From Dendrobium chrysotoxum (lineage: Eukaryota; Streptophyta; Magnoliopsida; Asparagales; Orchidaceae): DNA of 64,000 nt. Positions 1-11,864 of the stretch are shown in pieces. The translations under genes were made by a program, and so were the position numbers. The DNA lies in assembly GCA_019925795.1 (NCBI GenBank), contig CM034305.1, positions 70,606,573 through 70,670,572 of the forward strand, read 5' to 3'. Under the pieces are notes generated by a model. The model was not told where the DNA came from, made no database searches, and saw nothing but the letters and a program-made list of their open reading frames with translations. The stretch's first letter is position 1. Every line of letters starts with the position of its first letter.

Positions 1-2255
1 ATTGAATTAGTACAAATCGTCCCTAGCCTAGGGGTAGATCTAACGTACAATCAAATCAACACAGAATGCATTAAATAAATAAACAATCACATCAATTCTA
101 CTACTAGCAAACAGCATGCAGTAAAAGCTCGAAAACCCGGCACATAGCGGAAAAGTAAACACCGGCCTAGCCTAATACTAGAGTTGGCTGTCCTAGCAAA
201 CCATCTAAAGTGTGTAAGGTAGGCAGTGTGGCTCTGATGTGTCCTAAATAGGCACTTGATTGAAGTTGCTTGAGATTCAAGTTGGTTGAAGGCTTAAGGG
301 TATTTTAATTAAAGTTTAAATCTTAATGATTTGAATTTGATTTTAAATTTGATTTAATTATTTGTTGGATATCACCTTTGTTTCACACCGAGGCCGTGAA
401 GTTTATTTCACTTTCCTTGGGGCTAATTTAATAGCCTCGTAGGCCTGGGTTACCCAGTGGTACCCGATATAATTAAGTGATTTGAGTTTGATTAAGGTTT
501 AAAGGTTGATTAATTTTTAATTAAGATTGGTTTATTGCTGGTTTTAATGTTGATTTAAGATTTTTTGGAATTTTGAATGATTTATTGAATTTTGGTATTT
601 TCTGGATTATTTTAATGATTTAATTCAAAGGTCAAAAGTTGACTTTTTGATTTAAAGGGTTTTCTGGAAACTTAATATTTTATTAAAATACTAGACCTTA
701 ATACGATCAGTTAAACAGTAAGTACACTGAAATTGGATTTTTCTAGATTTTATTATGAAGGTTTGAAGTTTTGACTTGATTTGAACTAAGTTTGACCAAA
801 AGTTGACTTTTTCAAATTTGATTGATTTCTGGAAACTTAATATTTTTAATAAATATTAGAGCTTAAGATGAGTTGTATGCCTTTGAGTTTGCTCAATTTG
901 GAGTTCATTTGAATTAGTTATGAATTTTTGAAGTTTTGACTATTTATTGAATTTTCAAAATTGTTTAATTAAAGTTATTTTTATGATTTGAATCCAAATG
1001 ACCTCCAAACTCCTTGAAATCAACTCCAAAGGTCAGTAATGACCTAAGGAGTGATCTCCAAGTGTTTGGAAATTTTCTGGAATTTTTAATTATTTTTAAT
1101 TAATTAAATTAATTAAATTTCAGATTTCAATTAAACTTAATTTTGAAGTCCAGTCAAGGGGCTTTTATTTTTCATTGATTAAGGGTTTGATTCTGGTCAG
1201 TTTGAGGTATTGTATGTAATTTTTGGATTTAAATTTGATTTATTAGAATTTCTGGAATGCTTAAAGGCTTAATTAAGGTTCAAATTTGATTAGGTTAATT
1301 AAGGGGCTTAATGATCTCAAAAGTCAGTGAAAATTTTTCTTAAGGCTGAGAGTGTCTCTATGTTCAAGTGTTCAAAGTTTCAAGTTAAAAGGAAATGAAT
1401 CCTAATTTCTAAAATTTCTCTAAGTTTTCTAATCAAGGTCCTTAATTGTTGTCCTTAACGATGTCATTAGATTTTATGGATTTAAATCAATGTTCAACTA
1501 ACCCTTGGACACTAGTTACAATCACATCAATCATAGCAATCATGATAATGACATGATATCCTAATATTCTATGGAATGAAATATAGTAGATTATCAAATT
1601 CATAAGTTATGAATCAACTTATAATTTTGATAATCAACTATAAGGGAAGCATGTGCCCAACTGGATTTGGATCATTGAGAGATGTAAGAAACATTTCCAA
1701 ATGATCTTCCTCCCAATTAAAGATCATGATCACTTTTATTTTGAAAAGAATAAATAAAAATTCATATATAATCCAAAACTAATTGCTCTCAAAGTGATCA
1801 TGTACATGTCTTAAATATATTTTGGAATGAAAGAAAACCTTTCACTGATTCCATAGAATACTAACATGCATTAATTGAAGTTAAATTGAATCAACTATGA
1901 ATTTCCAAAAATCTAGGTCAAATCATGACCAAGATTTTTGTAAATTCATAATGCAACTGATATTGCATCAAATAATCCTGAGAAAAATAGGGAAGATCAG
2001 AATTAAACCCTATAATACCTCTGTCAAGTTTCAACTCAAAATAATTTGTATATTTTTATTTAAAATTAAAATAAGGTTTTATGAATAAATGAAATAATTA
2101 ACAAAATATTAATCAAAATATTTTTATTTTATTTTTAAAATAAACTAGATTACAATACGAAGAAAATGAGCCCAAGAACTTTGAAATTGGATTAAAAATG
2201 AAATTCCTAGGATTTTTTGAATTTTTGTGCATTTTCTGAAATTATTTAAACGGTT
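1..2255. other. AT-rich gene-free stretch
   Basis: No ORF or family motif is recognisable. The sequence is AT-rich, with many variants of TTGAATTTGATTT and TTAATTAAGG between about 300 and 1450, which suggests old degenerate repeat DNA. The scattered short open frames have no domain-like content. Confidence 0.5.
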
Positions 2256-2439
2256 TTAAAAGATTAGTCGAAGGGTGGTGCTGACTGGATCCGGGCTTTC
2301 CACGCGTCGGCAGCTGGTTCGACTGCATAAACGGCGGCGGTCAAGCGGGCCCCGTTCACTTATCCAAGCGGCCGAATTCTGGACCGTCGGATTTGGAACA
2401 GCGCAGATCTGGTGGTCTAGATCAAACCCGAAAATCAAA

Positions 2440-2810
2440 CTTGATCTGGAAGGATCTGACGGCTACGATAGCGCCCGTGACTTGAATAGACGATCAGGAT
2501 TTGTTTGGATAAAGATCCAAACATCTAGCAGTCTTAAATGAACATATCAAATCTCGAGGTTAGATCGTAGCCGTTAATCCAACGGTTAAGAGCAAAACCG
2601 CGGTTGATCTCAACTCAGAAGGATTTGACGGTCAAGATCGAGCCTGCGGTTTTAACGAATGGTAAGGATTTAATCAAATGAAAATCCAGATATCCCCTAT
2701 CTTGATCAAGTGACCAGGCGGCTATAATGACGCCATCACAACCGTTGATCTGAAATGGAAAGATCTGACGGCTATGGTGTCGTCTTCCCCAACCATTAAC
2801 CCGCAAGCCC
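2440..2810. repeat. degenerate repeats around a GATCTGACGGCTA motif
   Basis: A motif close to GGATCTGACGGCTA recurs near 2452, 2621 and 2760, each time followed by a GAT- or GTG-containing context and associated with AACCGTTGATC-like text. The spacing of about 140-170 bp indicates a decayed tandem repeat. Similar wording is common in plant LTR-retrotransposon untranslated regions, but no LTR or coding domain is visible here, so the origin is unresolved. Confidence 0.4.
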
Positions 2811-4091
2811 TAAATCCAAACTTGATTTCGTTTGCTTAAAATATTAAGTTAAAGAGCTAGAAAACTTTGACAGAGGTAAAACAGGATTTAAGAAAGATTG
2901 AGGAGTAATTTCCTAAGCCATTGAAGCAATATCCATGAAGTGATTTAAGAACCTCGGTAAATGCTTAGGGTTAGAGTTTTACCTCACTACAATGGACGGA
3001 TTTGAAGGATTTTGATCTTGTTGAGCTTGTAGATTGTCCAGGATTAGTTCTCTTGAAGACCTCAAGTTTGGATGAAGCTTCTATGAGGAATTTGATCGGC
3101 TAGGACGGACCTAGCTTCAGTTTGTCGTCAAGCTCGCCGCCGGCGGCTCCTAAATGCCGAGAAACGATTGGAAAAGGTTTGAGAGGACTTTAGGAGGTAA
3201 AACGAAATGTTACCTCCTCTGGAGCTGGACTGGAATGGGAGATCACTTGTCCTTTCTATTCCCGTCCTTCCCACTCTATTCAAGCTGCTGGAGTTACCTT
3301 GGACGGCCTGGATGCTTCAGGTGGAGCGCTGGGATGTTGGACAGCTAGCTCAGGCCGTTAGGAGACAGAGGGGAGTGTGCTGCCTTAGGTGAAAACATCC
3401 TTGGGTCATTCTCACATGGAGGGGACCACTTGAGTTGGTTGAGCCATTTGGAGCCATGGAATGACTTGGCCAGGTCGGGTTAGAATCCTGGAAGGTCCTA
3501 GAGTCAATTGAATGGGTTGAATGGGCCTGGATTCAACCTAAGGAGCAGGGTTAATTGGGTTGACAACTTGAAAGGATTTGAAGTTAACATTGACTGGGTT
3601 TGACCAGTCAATGGGTCCAAACTGATGAGATGGACTTGAAAGTGTTGTATGTTTGCTGTTTTGATGGGTTTTGATGGGCTTGATAGGTTAGGTTTGATGC
3701 ATAAGGATTTAAATCCATGAGTCATGAGGTTTGACTACATATGTGGTGGTTTGACTACCCATAATGGTTTGACCAAATCAAAATCACTATGGATTGATTG
3801 GAAACATAGCTAGGAGTATTTGAATCATGTTTTGAAGTGGTCTCAATGGGTTAAAGTTATTTGAAAAGTTTGCTTAAATTGGGTTTAAAAGTATATAGTG
3901 AAGGGAGCTTAAGTTGACTGGGTTTGACCAGATATAGATCTAGTTGACCGAGTCAACTGATGACTGGGACATGATGTCCAATCAAGTCCAAAATCACTAG
4001 GGGGAATGAACATAAAAGTTTGACAGGGTTTTGAATGCAATCAAGGTTTGATTTAAAGTGTAAAAGCTTAAGGGTTGATCTGGTCAACTTA
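2811..4091. other. gene-free stretch, TTGAC-rich in its second half
   Basis: No convincing gene. Around 3120-3400 the composition is more GC-rich and short open frames of about 60 codons exist, but they have no recognisable domain. From about 3420 onwards TTGAC and its complement become frequent, leading into the tandem block that follows. Confidence 0.4.
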
Positions 4092-4580
4092 GGTTGACTT
4101 GGTCAACCAGGTTGACTTGGTCAACCAGGTTGACCTAGGGTCCTGGGTTGAGCTCAATAAGTTTGAAATGATAAATGGGGTCTAGTGGAGGTGGTTTCAG
4201 GGTTTAAATGGGTCATCTAGTTCAAATGACCTGTTTAGGCCCTTAATGGGCCTAATGGGTCAACCAGGTTGACTTGGTCAACCAGGTTGACCCAGGGTCA
4301 GGGAATGGGTCCAACCAGTTCAGAATGACATTCTGAGCCTGCTGGTGGTGGTCTCAAGGTCTGGAGAGGTCATTTGGTCAAAATGACCTGTTTTGACCCT
4401 AAAGGGGCCTTCTAGGTCAACTAGGTTGACTTGGTCAACCAGGTTGACCCAGGGGCTGGTTCTGGGTTCAATGGGTTTGGTTTGACATTTAAAACTTGCT
4501 AGAGGTGGTTGCATTTGATTTGGAGCTCATTTGGTTCAAATGACCATTTATACCCCATAGGGGTATTTTGGTCATTTTGA
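4092..4580. repeat. 157-bp tandem repeat with a palindromic TTGAC core
   Basis: Three units start with the same 18-mer, ggttgacttggtcaacca, at 4110, 4267 and 4424, an exact 157-bp period. An extra copy of the 18-mer sits at 4092-4109. The 18-mer contains the inverted repeat GGTTGAC-TTG-GTCAACC. Unit bodies have diverged, but all keep a purine-rich middle (tggaggtggt-like) and a tail of the form tcaaatgacc. TTGACC is the core of the WRKY-factor W-box; that it is bound here is only a possibility. Confidence 0.8.
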
Positions 4581-5031
4581 CCCCTGGTCAGCTAAGGGTC
4601 AAATTGAGTCCAACAAAATGCAGTTTAATGCTCAATAAGTCATATTCAAGGGTCTGGAGGTGATTGGAGGCTTTGGAGAAAGCTCCAAGGTCAGGATCCA
4701 CTGGATGGCAAGTCCAGTGGCATAGACTGTAAATATTTGAAGGTTTTACAACCTTTGGATTTCAATTCAGTTTTTGGGGTTAGAGATCTCAAAATGAGCT
4801 CAAATTTGGAGGGTTACCTCTAGAGACATGTCACATCAGTGTGGAACTGACAGATCTTGAATCAGAGGTCATTTGATAGGGTTTTGAAATGTTTGAAGAT
4901 TTGCTGGAAAAGGCTTTCAGGACTTAGACCTTTGGCCTTGGATTTGAATCTGGAAATCTGGTTTTGAATTAGATTTTGAGCTTAAATGATAGGATTTGAA
5001 TTAAGTTTAGGTTGAATTGAATCTTGGATTG

Positions 5032-5690
5032 ATCTAGAAGAATCCTAGGGTTTAGAATAGGTCCTGGGGTCTAAATCAGCTTAAGGGAATCCTAGGGTCT
5101 AGAATAGATCCTAGGGACTGGAGTCTGGGAAGATCCTAGAATCTAGAAGTCCTAGGGAAATCCTAGGATCTGGGGTCTGGAAGAATCCTATAATCTAGAA
5201 GAATCCTAAGATCTAGGAATCCTAAGATCTAGGAATCCTAAGATTCAAGATCTAGAAGGATCTTAGGATCTAGAGTAGATCCTAAAGTTTGATTTCTAGG
5301 AAGATCCTAGGGTTTAGAAGTCCTAGGGCCTGGGATCTAGAATAGTCTTAGGATCTAGGAGAATCCTAAGCCCTAGATAGATCTAGGAGAATCCTAAGGT
5401 CTAAGAGGATCATATGATCTAGAGTCAGATAGAATCCTAGGGTCTAGAATAGATCCTAGGGTCTGAAGTCTAGGAGAATCCTAGAATCTAGACCTGTCTT
5501 AAATTGCATTGATCTGGGGTCAGGATTGATTTGAATTTGGATTGATCTAGGATTAAATTGATCTTAGGGTTAAAATTAATTTGAAGAGATCCTAGGGTCT
5601 AGAACAGATCCTAGGGATGGAAATCTAAGAAAATCCTAGAGTCTAGATTGGTCTTAAATTGTATTGATCTGGGGTCAAGATTGATTTGAG
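5032..5690. repeat. CTAG-rich degenerate minisatellite
   Basis: Many variants of aatcctagggtctagaa and gatcctaggatctagaa follow each other for about 650 bp, with a unit of roughly 15-36 bp and heavy use of the palindromes CCTAGG and TCTAGA. At its right end a longer duplication is visible: gtcttaaattgNattgatctgggg occurs near 5505 and again near 5651. No coding content. Confidence 0.7.
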
Positions 5691-6470
5691 GTCTGGATGG
5701 GTCCTACTGACCTCATTCAAAAATGAGGTCAACATGCATATGACACACCTCCCATTGTCGTCAGTAAACATTAGCATGTACCACGTATTGTGATGTATAT
5801 GTTTACAAGGAGTTCACAAGCTGTGGTATCTTCTACCATCTTCATAATATTTTTCATAGATGGGTTATTATGTATACGATAATTCTTTTGCAATAGCTTG
5901 TAGGGGCCTGCATTTATTGTAGTTCTCTTGCATTTTGCTTATAGGTAGCGTCTTTGGTGTATATCAATATTCACAAGACTCATCACACCCTTTCATCTGT
6001 ATTGGAAAAGAGTCTTTCAGCTTTATCATTTGTCGATCGCCACTACTTACAAGGATATAATGTACTTTTTTCCAAATTAGTTAACTTTGGTTGTAAGGAT
6101 GTTGTGCATTCATTGTGTATCTCTATATTTTGCTCGCAAGCATATTCCTACATGTCTTCTTTTACAGCAGCTCATAGGAGCTTGTGTTCATTATATTTCA
6201 CCCGCTTCTTCTTACAATGAATCAATGTATTTGGTTGCCATTACATGGTTGTTTACTGTGAGGGTGCTGCAACATTTACCACATATATCTTATTACACTT
6301 CATGAGTACTTCAATGGGTGTATTAGAGCTTCCTTGCTACTTGTTATATTCACTTTAAAGATTGATGCAAATGCTACCATCATTTGCATATGATTTGTAA
6401 TGCTCATCGTTCCATTCTTGTTCATCTACTTCTAATTAAATCACTCATCCTCATTAATCATTGTTGAATT
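5691..6470. other. no recognised feature
   Basis: Moderately AT-rich sequence. Overlapping short open frames around 5950-6300 show no domain, no plausible start context and no homology that I recognise. Confidence 0.4.
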
Positions 6471-8480
6471 GAGTATTAGAAGACCTAGCCATATAGTCCT
6501 TGAATTAAGTGCTTGCACTATCAAACAAATCTTTCATAAAATAGCATCTAACCTTTTCTAAATTATGTTAATGCATCATGGAGACACTAAAAAAAGGCTG
6601 ATTTAGAATGAAATTGGCAAATTTCAGTTGGAAAATGGCAAATTTTTATCGAAAAACATAAATTTTTTATGGAAAAATTATCATCGATAAAACACGCTTC
6701 GGAGAATAATAACTAAAAAAAGATGCTAGAACTTTGCTCACAGGCCCGCAAAAACTACCCGCTGACCTGATACGTGCTTATCGAGAAGTTGAGGCCAATC
6801 ATACGAAGATCCTGGTAAAAAAACTTATACTCTTGATATATCCTGCTATAATTGTTTGAGAAATTTTCTTAATTATTGTCATCTATCCTCATAGTTTTGT
6901 CATACAAGTTCAAAAGTAAACAGTCATTATCCTTTGTTTATTCATGCATACAACATCTAAAAATATCATTAGCCCTCGTCTTCATCTCCAACGGAGTATT
7001 AGAAGACGTATCCACACTAGGGGTGTCAAAATCGGGTTTCGGGTCGGGTTCGGGTCGAACCCGCAATGACCCGCAGCTAAACGGGTTGACCCTAACCCGA
7101 CCCGGGTAGGGAAACGGGTCAGAAAACCGGACCCGGACCCGACCCGTCGGGTTGGCGGGTCAACCCGACCCGACCCGGGTCAGGAATGCGTCCGCGAGGC
7201 GGGCGCGCGCGGGCGCGCGCGGGCGAGCGCGCGCGGGTGCGGGGCGGGCTAGCGCGGGGGCGCGGGTGCGGGCGAGCGCGCGGGTGCGGGCGAGCGCGGG
7301 CGCGGGTGCGGGCGAGCGCGGGCGAGCGCAGGCGCGGGCGCGGGTGCGGGCGAGCGCGGGCGCGGGCGCGGGTGCGGGCGAGCGCGGGCGCGGGCGCGGG
7401 CGCGGGCGAGCGCAGGCGCGGGCGAGCGCGGGCGAGCCCGGGCGCGGGCGCGGGCGCGCGGGCGAGCGCGGGCGAGCCCGGGCGCGGGCGCGGGCGCGCG
7501 GGCGAGCGGGCGAGCGCGCGGGCGCTGCTAGCGCGGGCGCTGCTAGCGCGGGCGCGGGCGCGCTGCTGGGCCGCTGGCGTTCGCGGATGCGCGCGGGCAG
7601 GGCGGGCAGGGCAGAGCGGGCAGCCTCTAAACAGGTTTTCGGGTTGACCCGCCAACCCGTCGGGTCAACCCGAACCCGACCCGTTTTTCAAACGGGTCGA
7701 ATTCCTGAACCCGAACCCGACCCGTTTTGAACTCGGGTCGGGTTCGAGTCGGGTTTTCTGGGTCGGGTTCGAGTCGGGTTGTCGTGTCGTGTCAAATATT
7801 GACACCCCTAATCCACACAATCTTGTAATTAAGCGCTTGCACTATTAAACAAATCTTTCATAGAGTTGCATCTAACCTTCTCTAAACTATACTAATGCAT
7901 CATGGTGTCATTACAAAAAAAAATGGCTGATTTCGATTGAAATTAGCAAATTCTTGTTGGAAAATGGCAAATTTTTATCAAGAAAAATACATTTTTAATG
8001 GAAAATTTATCATTGATAAAACCTGCATCTGAAAATAATAACTGAAAAAAAGGTGCCAGAACTTTGCTCACCTACTTGAAAAGAAGGTGCCAGAACGCGC
8101 CGACCCCCGCACTTGTTTATCGAGAAGTTGAGGCCAATCATATGAAGATCCTGCCAAACAAACTTATGCTCTAGATATATCCTGCCCTGACTGTTTAAGA
8201 AATTTCTTGAATTATTGTCATCTATCCTCTTAGCTTTCTCATCCATGTTCAAAAGTAAATAATTGCTATCTTTTGTTCATTCATGCATACAACTTCTAAA
8301 AATATCATTAGCCCTTGCCTTCATCTCCAACGGAGTATTAGAAGATCTAGCCACATAGTCCTGCAATTAAGAGCTTGCAAATTTTTATTGAAAACATACA
8401 TCTTTTATGGAAAATTTATCATCAATAAATCATGCGTCGGATAATAAAAACAGAAAAAAAAAAAAAAAGCTGCAAGAACT
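6471..8480. repeat. tandem duplication, about 0.53-kb unit, 2.3 copies
   Basis: Units begin with gagtattagaaga at 6471, 6994 and 8333. Unit 1 is 523 bp. Unit 2 is about 538 bp once the hAT element and its target duplication are subtracted. Unit 3 is cut short and carries an internal deletion joining the text after gagcttgca directly to aaatttttattgaaaac. Shared landmarks are aatcatacgaagatcctg, tcgagaagttgaggccaat and atgcatacaac. No coding function is recognised. Confidence 0.8.
7018..7810. mobile_element. hAT-type MITE, very GC-rich interior (copy 1)
   Basis: Terminal inverted repeats are TAGGGGTGTCAA at the left and TTGACACCCCTA at the right. The element is flanked by a perfect 8-bp target duplication, atccacac, at 7010-7017 and 7811-7818; an 8-bp duplication with TAGGG-type ends is diagnostic of the hAT superfamily. 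Subterminal regions are dense in CGGGT/ACCCG motifs in both orientations, probably transposase-binding repeats by analogy with other hAT elements. The interior (about 7190-7600) is almost entirely CpG-rich text built from gcgggcgcgggtgcgggcgagc-like units. The long open frames there, rich in Arg, Ala, Gly and Pro, are composition artefacts. It is non-autonomous. A second copy lies at 28518-29227. Confidence 0.93.
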
Positions 8481-10087
8481 TTGTTAGTTTAATTTAAATT
8501 AGTTAATATAACATAAAAATAATCATGAAAACTATTTATTTATTTAGTTTAACAATATTTAATTTAAATAAACTAATATATTTAATTTAGTTTGAAAATA
8601 AATTTGTAAATTAGTTAATTTAACTCAACACTATTTATTTTTAAAACAATGTAACAATATTTATTAGATTAGTAAATTAATTATATTAAATTAGTTAATT
8701 TTACATAACAATAATTTTTAAAACTAATTATTTATTTTAATGCAATAATATTTAATTTAATTACTTTAATTTGACTACGTTATTAAATTATTTAATTTAA
8801 TTTAACAAAATGAATAATTATAAATATTTAATATAAATATATTCGGAAAAATTTAAAATTCCGTCAGATATTTGTAAAAAAAACTCCGTCGGAATCCAAT
8901 CGAAAAGTCCGTTGGAAATCCATTGGTAATCCTGGGGAAATAATCTGCCGAAAAATTCACCAGAATTTCTAACGGATTTATTTCAGCCAAAAATTTCATC
9001 AGAAATTAGTATTTTTCCTAAAAACCGAAAAATAATTTAAGAAGTCAACTATTTCACAAAAGAAAAAACTACTACAAGTTACTCCACTCAATCTTCATCT
9101 ACCCCTACCACATGCTCCACTTATATAGTGGAGCTTCCATGAACCAATCATAAAACTTAAATGAAAAATTGATTTATGCAACTCAGTTTAAGCTACTACA
9201 TTAAGTGTTGATAAGACATTACATCTTTACAGCTCATCTAACATGATAGGTTGCTACAAGAAACAACATCATATTAATGAACATGGAGACCAAACCTAAA
9301 TGATCTTATACTCTAAATGATAATTTTGCAAGGAATCGAATGTCATCAACAGTTTTTAATACTCAATGAATTGTTTTGCTGAACTAGCATATGATAAATA
9401 AAGCCCCCAAATTCATTAAATATTATAAATATAAAAATTAGACAAATATTAAGATAATCTGTTTATAAAACACACAAGACTAACATCCCTTTCTAAATTT
9501 AACAAACTTAATTTAAATTCAACAAATTTCTTTATTTTATAAATTACCAAAATAAATTATTATTAACATACAAAATTATTTATATATTACTAATGTTATA
9601 AATTAATTTTAAACAAATATATCTTTCTATTAATAAATCTAACAGCTCTACTCTTATCCAACTGCTCAACTTGATCTATTTAATATTTTTTCAAGTTGAT
9701 CTTACATTCCAATAACTTGACTCAAATTTCACCTTGCCGAAAGGCTCAACTCAAACTACCCAACGCCTTTACTTGTTAAGGATTTGGCTAAATGAACTAA
9801 ACTTTATTGGAACTTCATTACTTTTAATATAAATAAATTTTAAAAATAGTTAATTAACATAATTAAATTTTGTCTGCATTAACTCATTTTTTTAAAATTC
9901 AAAACACAGACGCTTCTAAAATTAATTACGTCCTCATTAAAATTTATATATATTGTTGAAATTATTAAGTTATATATAAAAAGAACCTATACATTTTCAT
10001 AATTATATATATATATATATATATTAAATTCAATATTTAAACTCATCTATTAAAATTAATCAAGCATTCATAACAACAGAAATAGAC
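8481..10087. other. AT-rich stretch, possible CACTA subterminal relic
   Basis: No gene. Between about 8840 and 9040 several variants of TCCGTCGGAA or CCGTTGGAAA occur, resembling subterminal repeats of plant CACTA elements, but no CACTA terminus or 3-bp duplication is visible. From about 9640 onwards the sequence is paralogous to the region starting near 60180. Confidence 0.35.
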
Positions 10088-10187
10088 TAAGGCTTCATTT
10101 GGGACGACTATCTTATTGCTTCTTGAAGCAGCTTTCTAGTACAAAAATTTTAATTTTTGTACTTAAAAGTTGTTTTAAGAAGCAATA
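9640..10187 (+). repeat. segmental duplicate A, left part
   Basis: This matches the region from about 60185 to 60800 in order and orientation: shared text includes aacagctctactcttatcca, ataacttgactcaaattt and taatataaataaattt. The duplicate continues on the other side of LINE-1 from 16728. The pair is an ancient segmental duplication in which only this copy received LINE-1. Confidence 0.8.
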
Positions 10188-10381
10188 AGAAAGCTGTCCC
10201 AAGAATTTTGCAAGTGAAACACAACGCTCCGCTTCTGGCGACTCCTTGGCGATTCTAGGGTTTCGTCGTGCCCGTCTTCCAGGCTTAATTTCTCTTGGTT
10301 TTCCTTCTATTTTGCTGGTCCATTTTGTTTTCCTCCCTGTTTTTGGCATTTTGAGGCTGTTTGTTTTTTGGTCGCTGGGCG

Positions 10382-11864
10382 ATGGCGACTCCGTCGTCAT
10401 CTGTCCCATTTTTGTCCGTTCTCTCCGAAGGTAAATCCAGATCTTTTAAAGATGTATTAGCGGGTTCTTCATCTGCTTCTTCCAAACTGCACTTTGTTCA
10501 ATCGTCTTTTAAGGGTTGTCCGGCCCTGTTGTTTGATGATTCTGTTGTGGATCTGTTAGCTGCTCCCTTTGCATTAACTCTGGTTGGCAAATTTGTTTTG
10601 AAAAGGCCTAACTTAGATGTTATTCGTAAATTTTTTTCTTAATCTGAAATTATCTGGCACGTTTCATGTTGGCTTACTTGATTCAAGGCATGTCGCTATA
10701 CAACTTTCAAACGATCTTGACTATAGCCGTATTTTTGCTAGAAGAACGTATTACATTCAAGCATGCCAAATGAGATTACTTAAATGGTCTCCTGATTTTG
10801 ACGTTAGGGAAGAATCTCCTATTGCTCCGGTTTGGATTTCTTTTCCAAATCTCAGGCTTCATTTCTTTAATCAACACATTTTATTTGGTTTAGCTTCTAT
10901 TTTTGGACGTCCGCTTCAAACAGATCAGGCGACGGCTTCTGTCTCTAGGCCGTCCGTGGCTCGTGTGTTAGTTGAACTGGATGTTTCCAAGAAACATCCA
11001 ACTGATATCTGGCTTGGTTCGGAAGTGAAGGGATACTTCCAAAAAGTTGAGTTTGAGAATTTACCTCTATTCCGTTCTTTTTGTAAAATGCATGGACATG
11101 GTGTTAATGAATGTTTTAGAAAACACCCACAACTGCGTAAGGAGAAAGATGTGATGAATGATAAGAATGGATTGGTTCATAAGACGTCAGGATCTTTGAT
11201 TTATCAACAGGGGGAGGATAATATTTTGTTAACTGCGAATGAAGATGTCCCTAAGGTCACTGAAAGGGAAGTTCTTTTAAATCCTATGTTGCCTGCTAAT
11301 CATGAGGAAATAAGTGTTCCTATTTTCAATATTAATGATAATGCTAATACTGAAGCCATTATTTCATCTAGTAATTTGCAAAATGCGTCTATTATTGATA
11401 AAGATAGCAATGTTCTTAATCTCATTTCTTCTATACCGATGATAGAGCAGGAAGTGGATATTGGCCCTAATCTTGTCATTCAATTACCTCTTGAAGTTGA
11501 TGGCAGGATTTTAGAGGAAGGGGAAATTGTGGCTACTGTGCAATGCCCTTATACGGCGGAAGGCAATAATGTTAATAAGGGAAAGGAAATTGAAGAATTG
11601 CAAAAGGAAGTGGATGGCCATTTTATGGAGGATGATTGTACTCAAATTTTCAGGGAGCATCCTATTGGTAGTAAGAACTTTACTTCTTCATATTATAATA
11701 ATGATGTCTTTACTGATATAGAAGATATGGATATTACTGCCAAGCATTTTAGTAGGGATGATAATGATTTAAGCTTTATCAAGGTTCGTAGCAAAAAAGG
11801 AAAGAAACCTAGACCTATTTTGATAAAACCTACCAAAACTACTAGATCAAAAGCTTTTCTTTAA
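10382..11864 (+). pseudogene. LINE-1 ORF1 (DUF4283 / zinc-knuckle nucleic-acid-binding protein), one frameshift
   Basis: ORF1 of plant L1 elements encodes the RNA-binding protein that packages the element transcript. The start chosen is the ATG at 10382 (MATPSSSVPF). Reading continues to about 10631, where a run of seven T (10631-10637) shifts the frame; with six T the reading continues as KFFLNLKLSG into the frame that runs to the stop at 11862-11864, about 490 residues in all. The central part (RLLKWSPDFD, PVWISFPNLRLHFF) is DUF4283-like. It is followed near residues 230-245 by a knuckle-like C-X4-H-X4-C (CKMHGHGVNEC); the first Cys of a full CCHC knuckle is not present. The acidic, variable C-terminal half ends in a basic KKGKKPRP stretch. 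The stop overlaps the ORF2 ATG. Confidence 0.88.

Noticed and set aside
3154..3392. Small genes in the GC-richer patch near 3.2 kb
   Set aside because: Two overlapping frames of about 60 codons with no motif, no supporting context, and neighbours that are repeats.
7119..7730. Open frames of 150-190 codons rich in Arg, Ala, Gly and Pro on both strands (also 28680-29072)
   Set aside because: They are open in several frames at once because the DNA is nearly pure G+C, they lie inside a non-autonomous hAT MITE, and they change length with repeat number.
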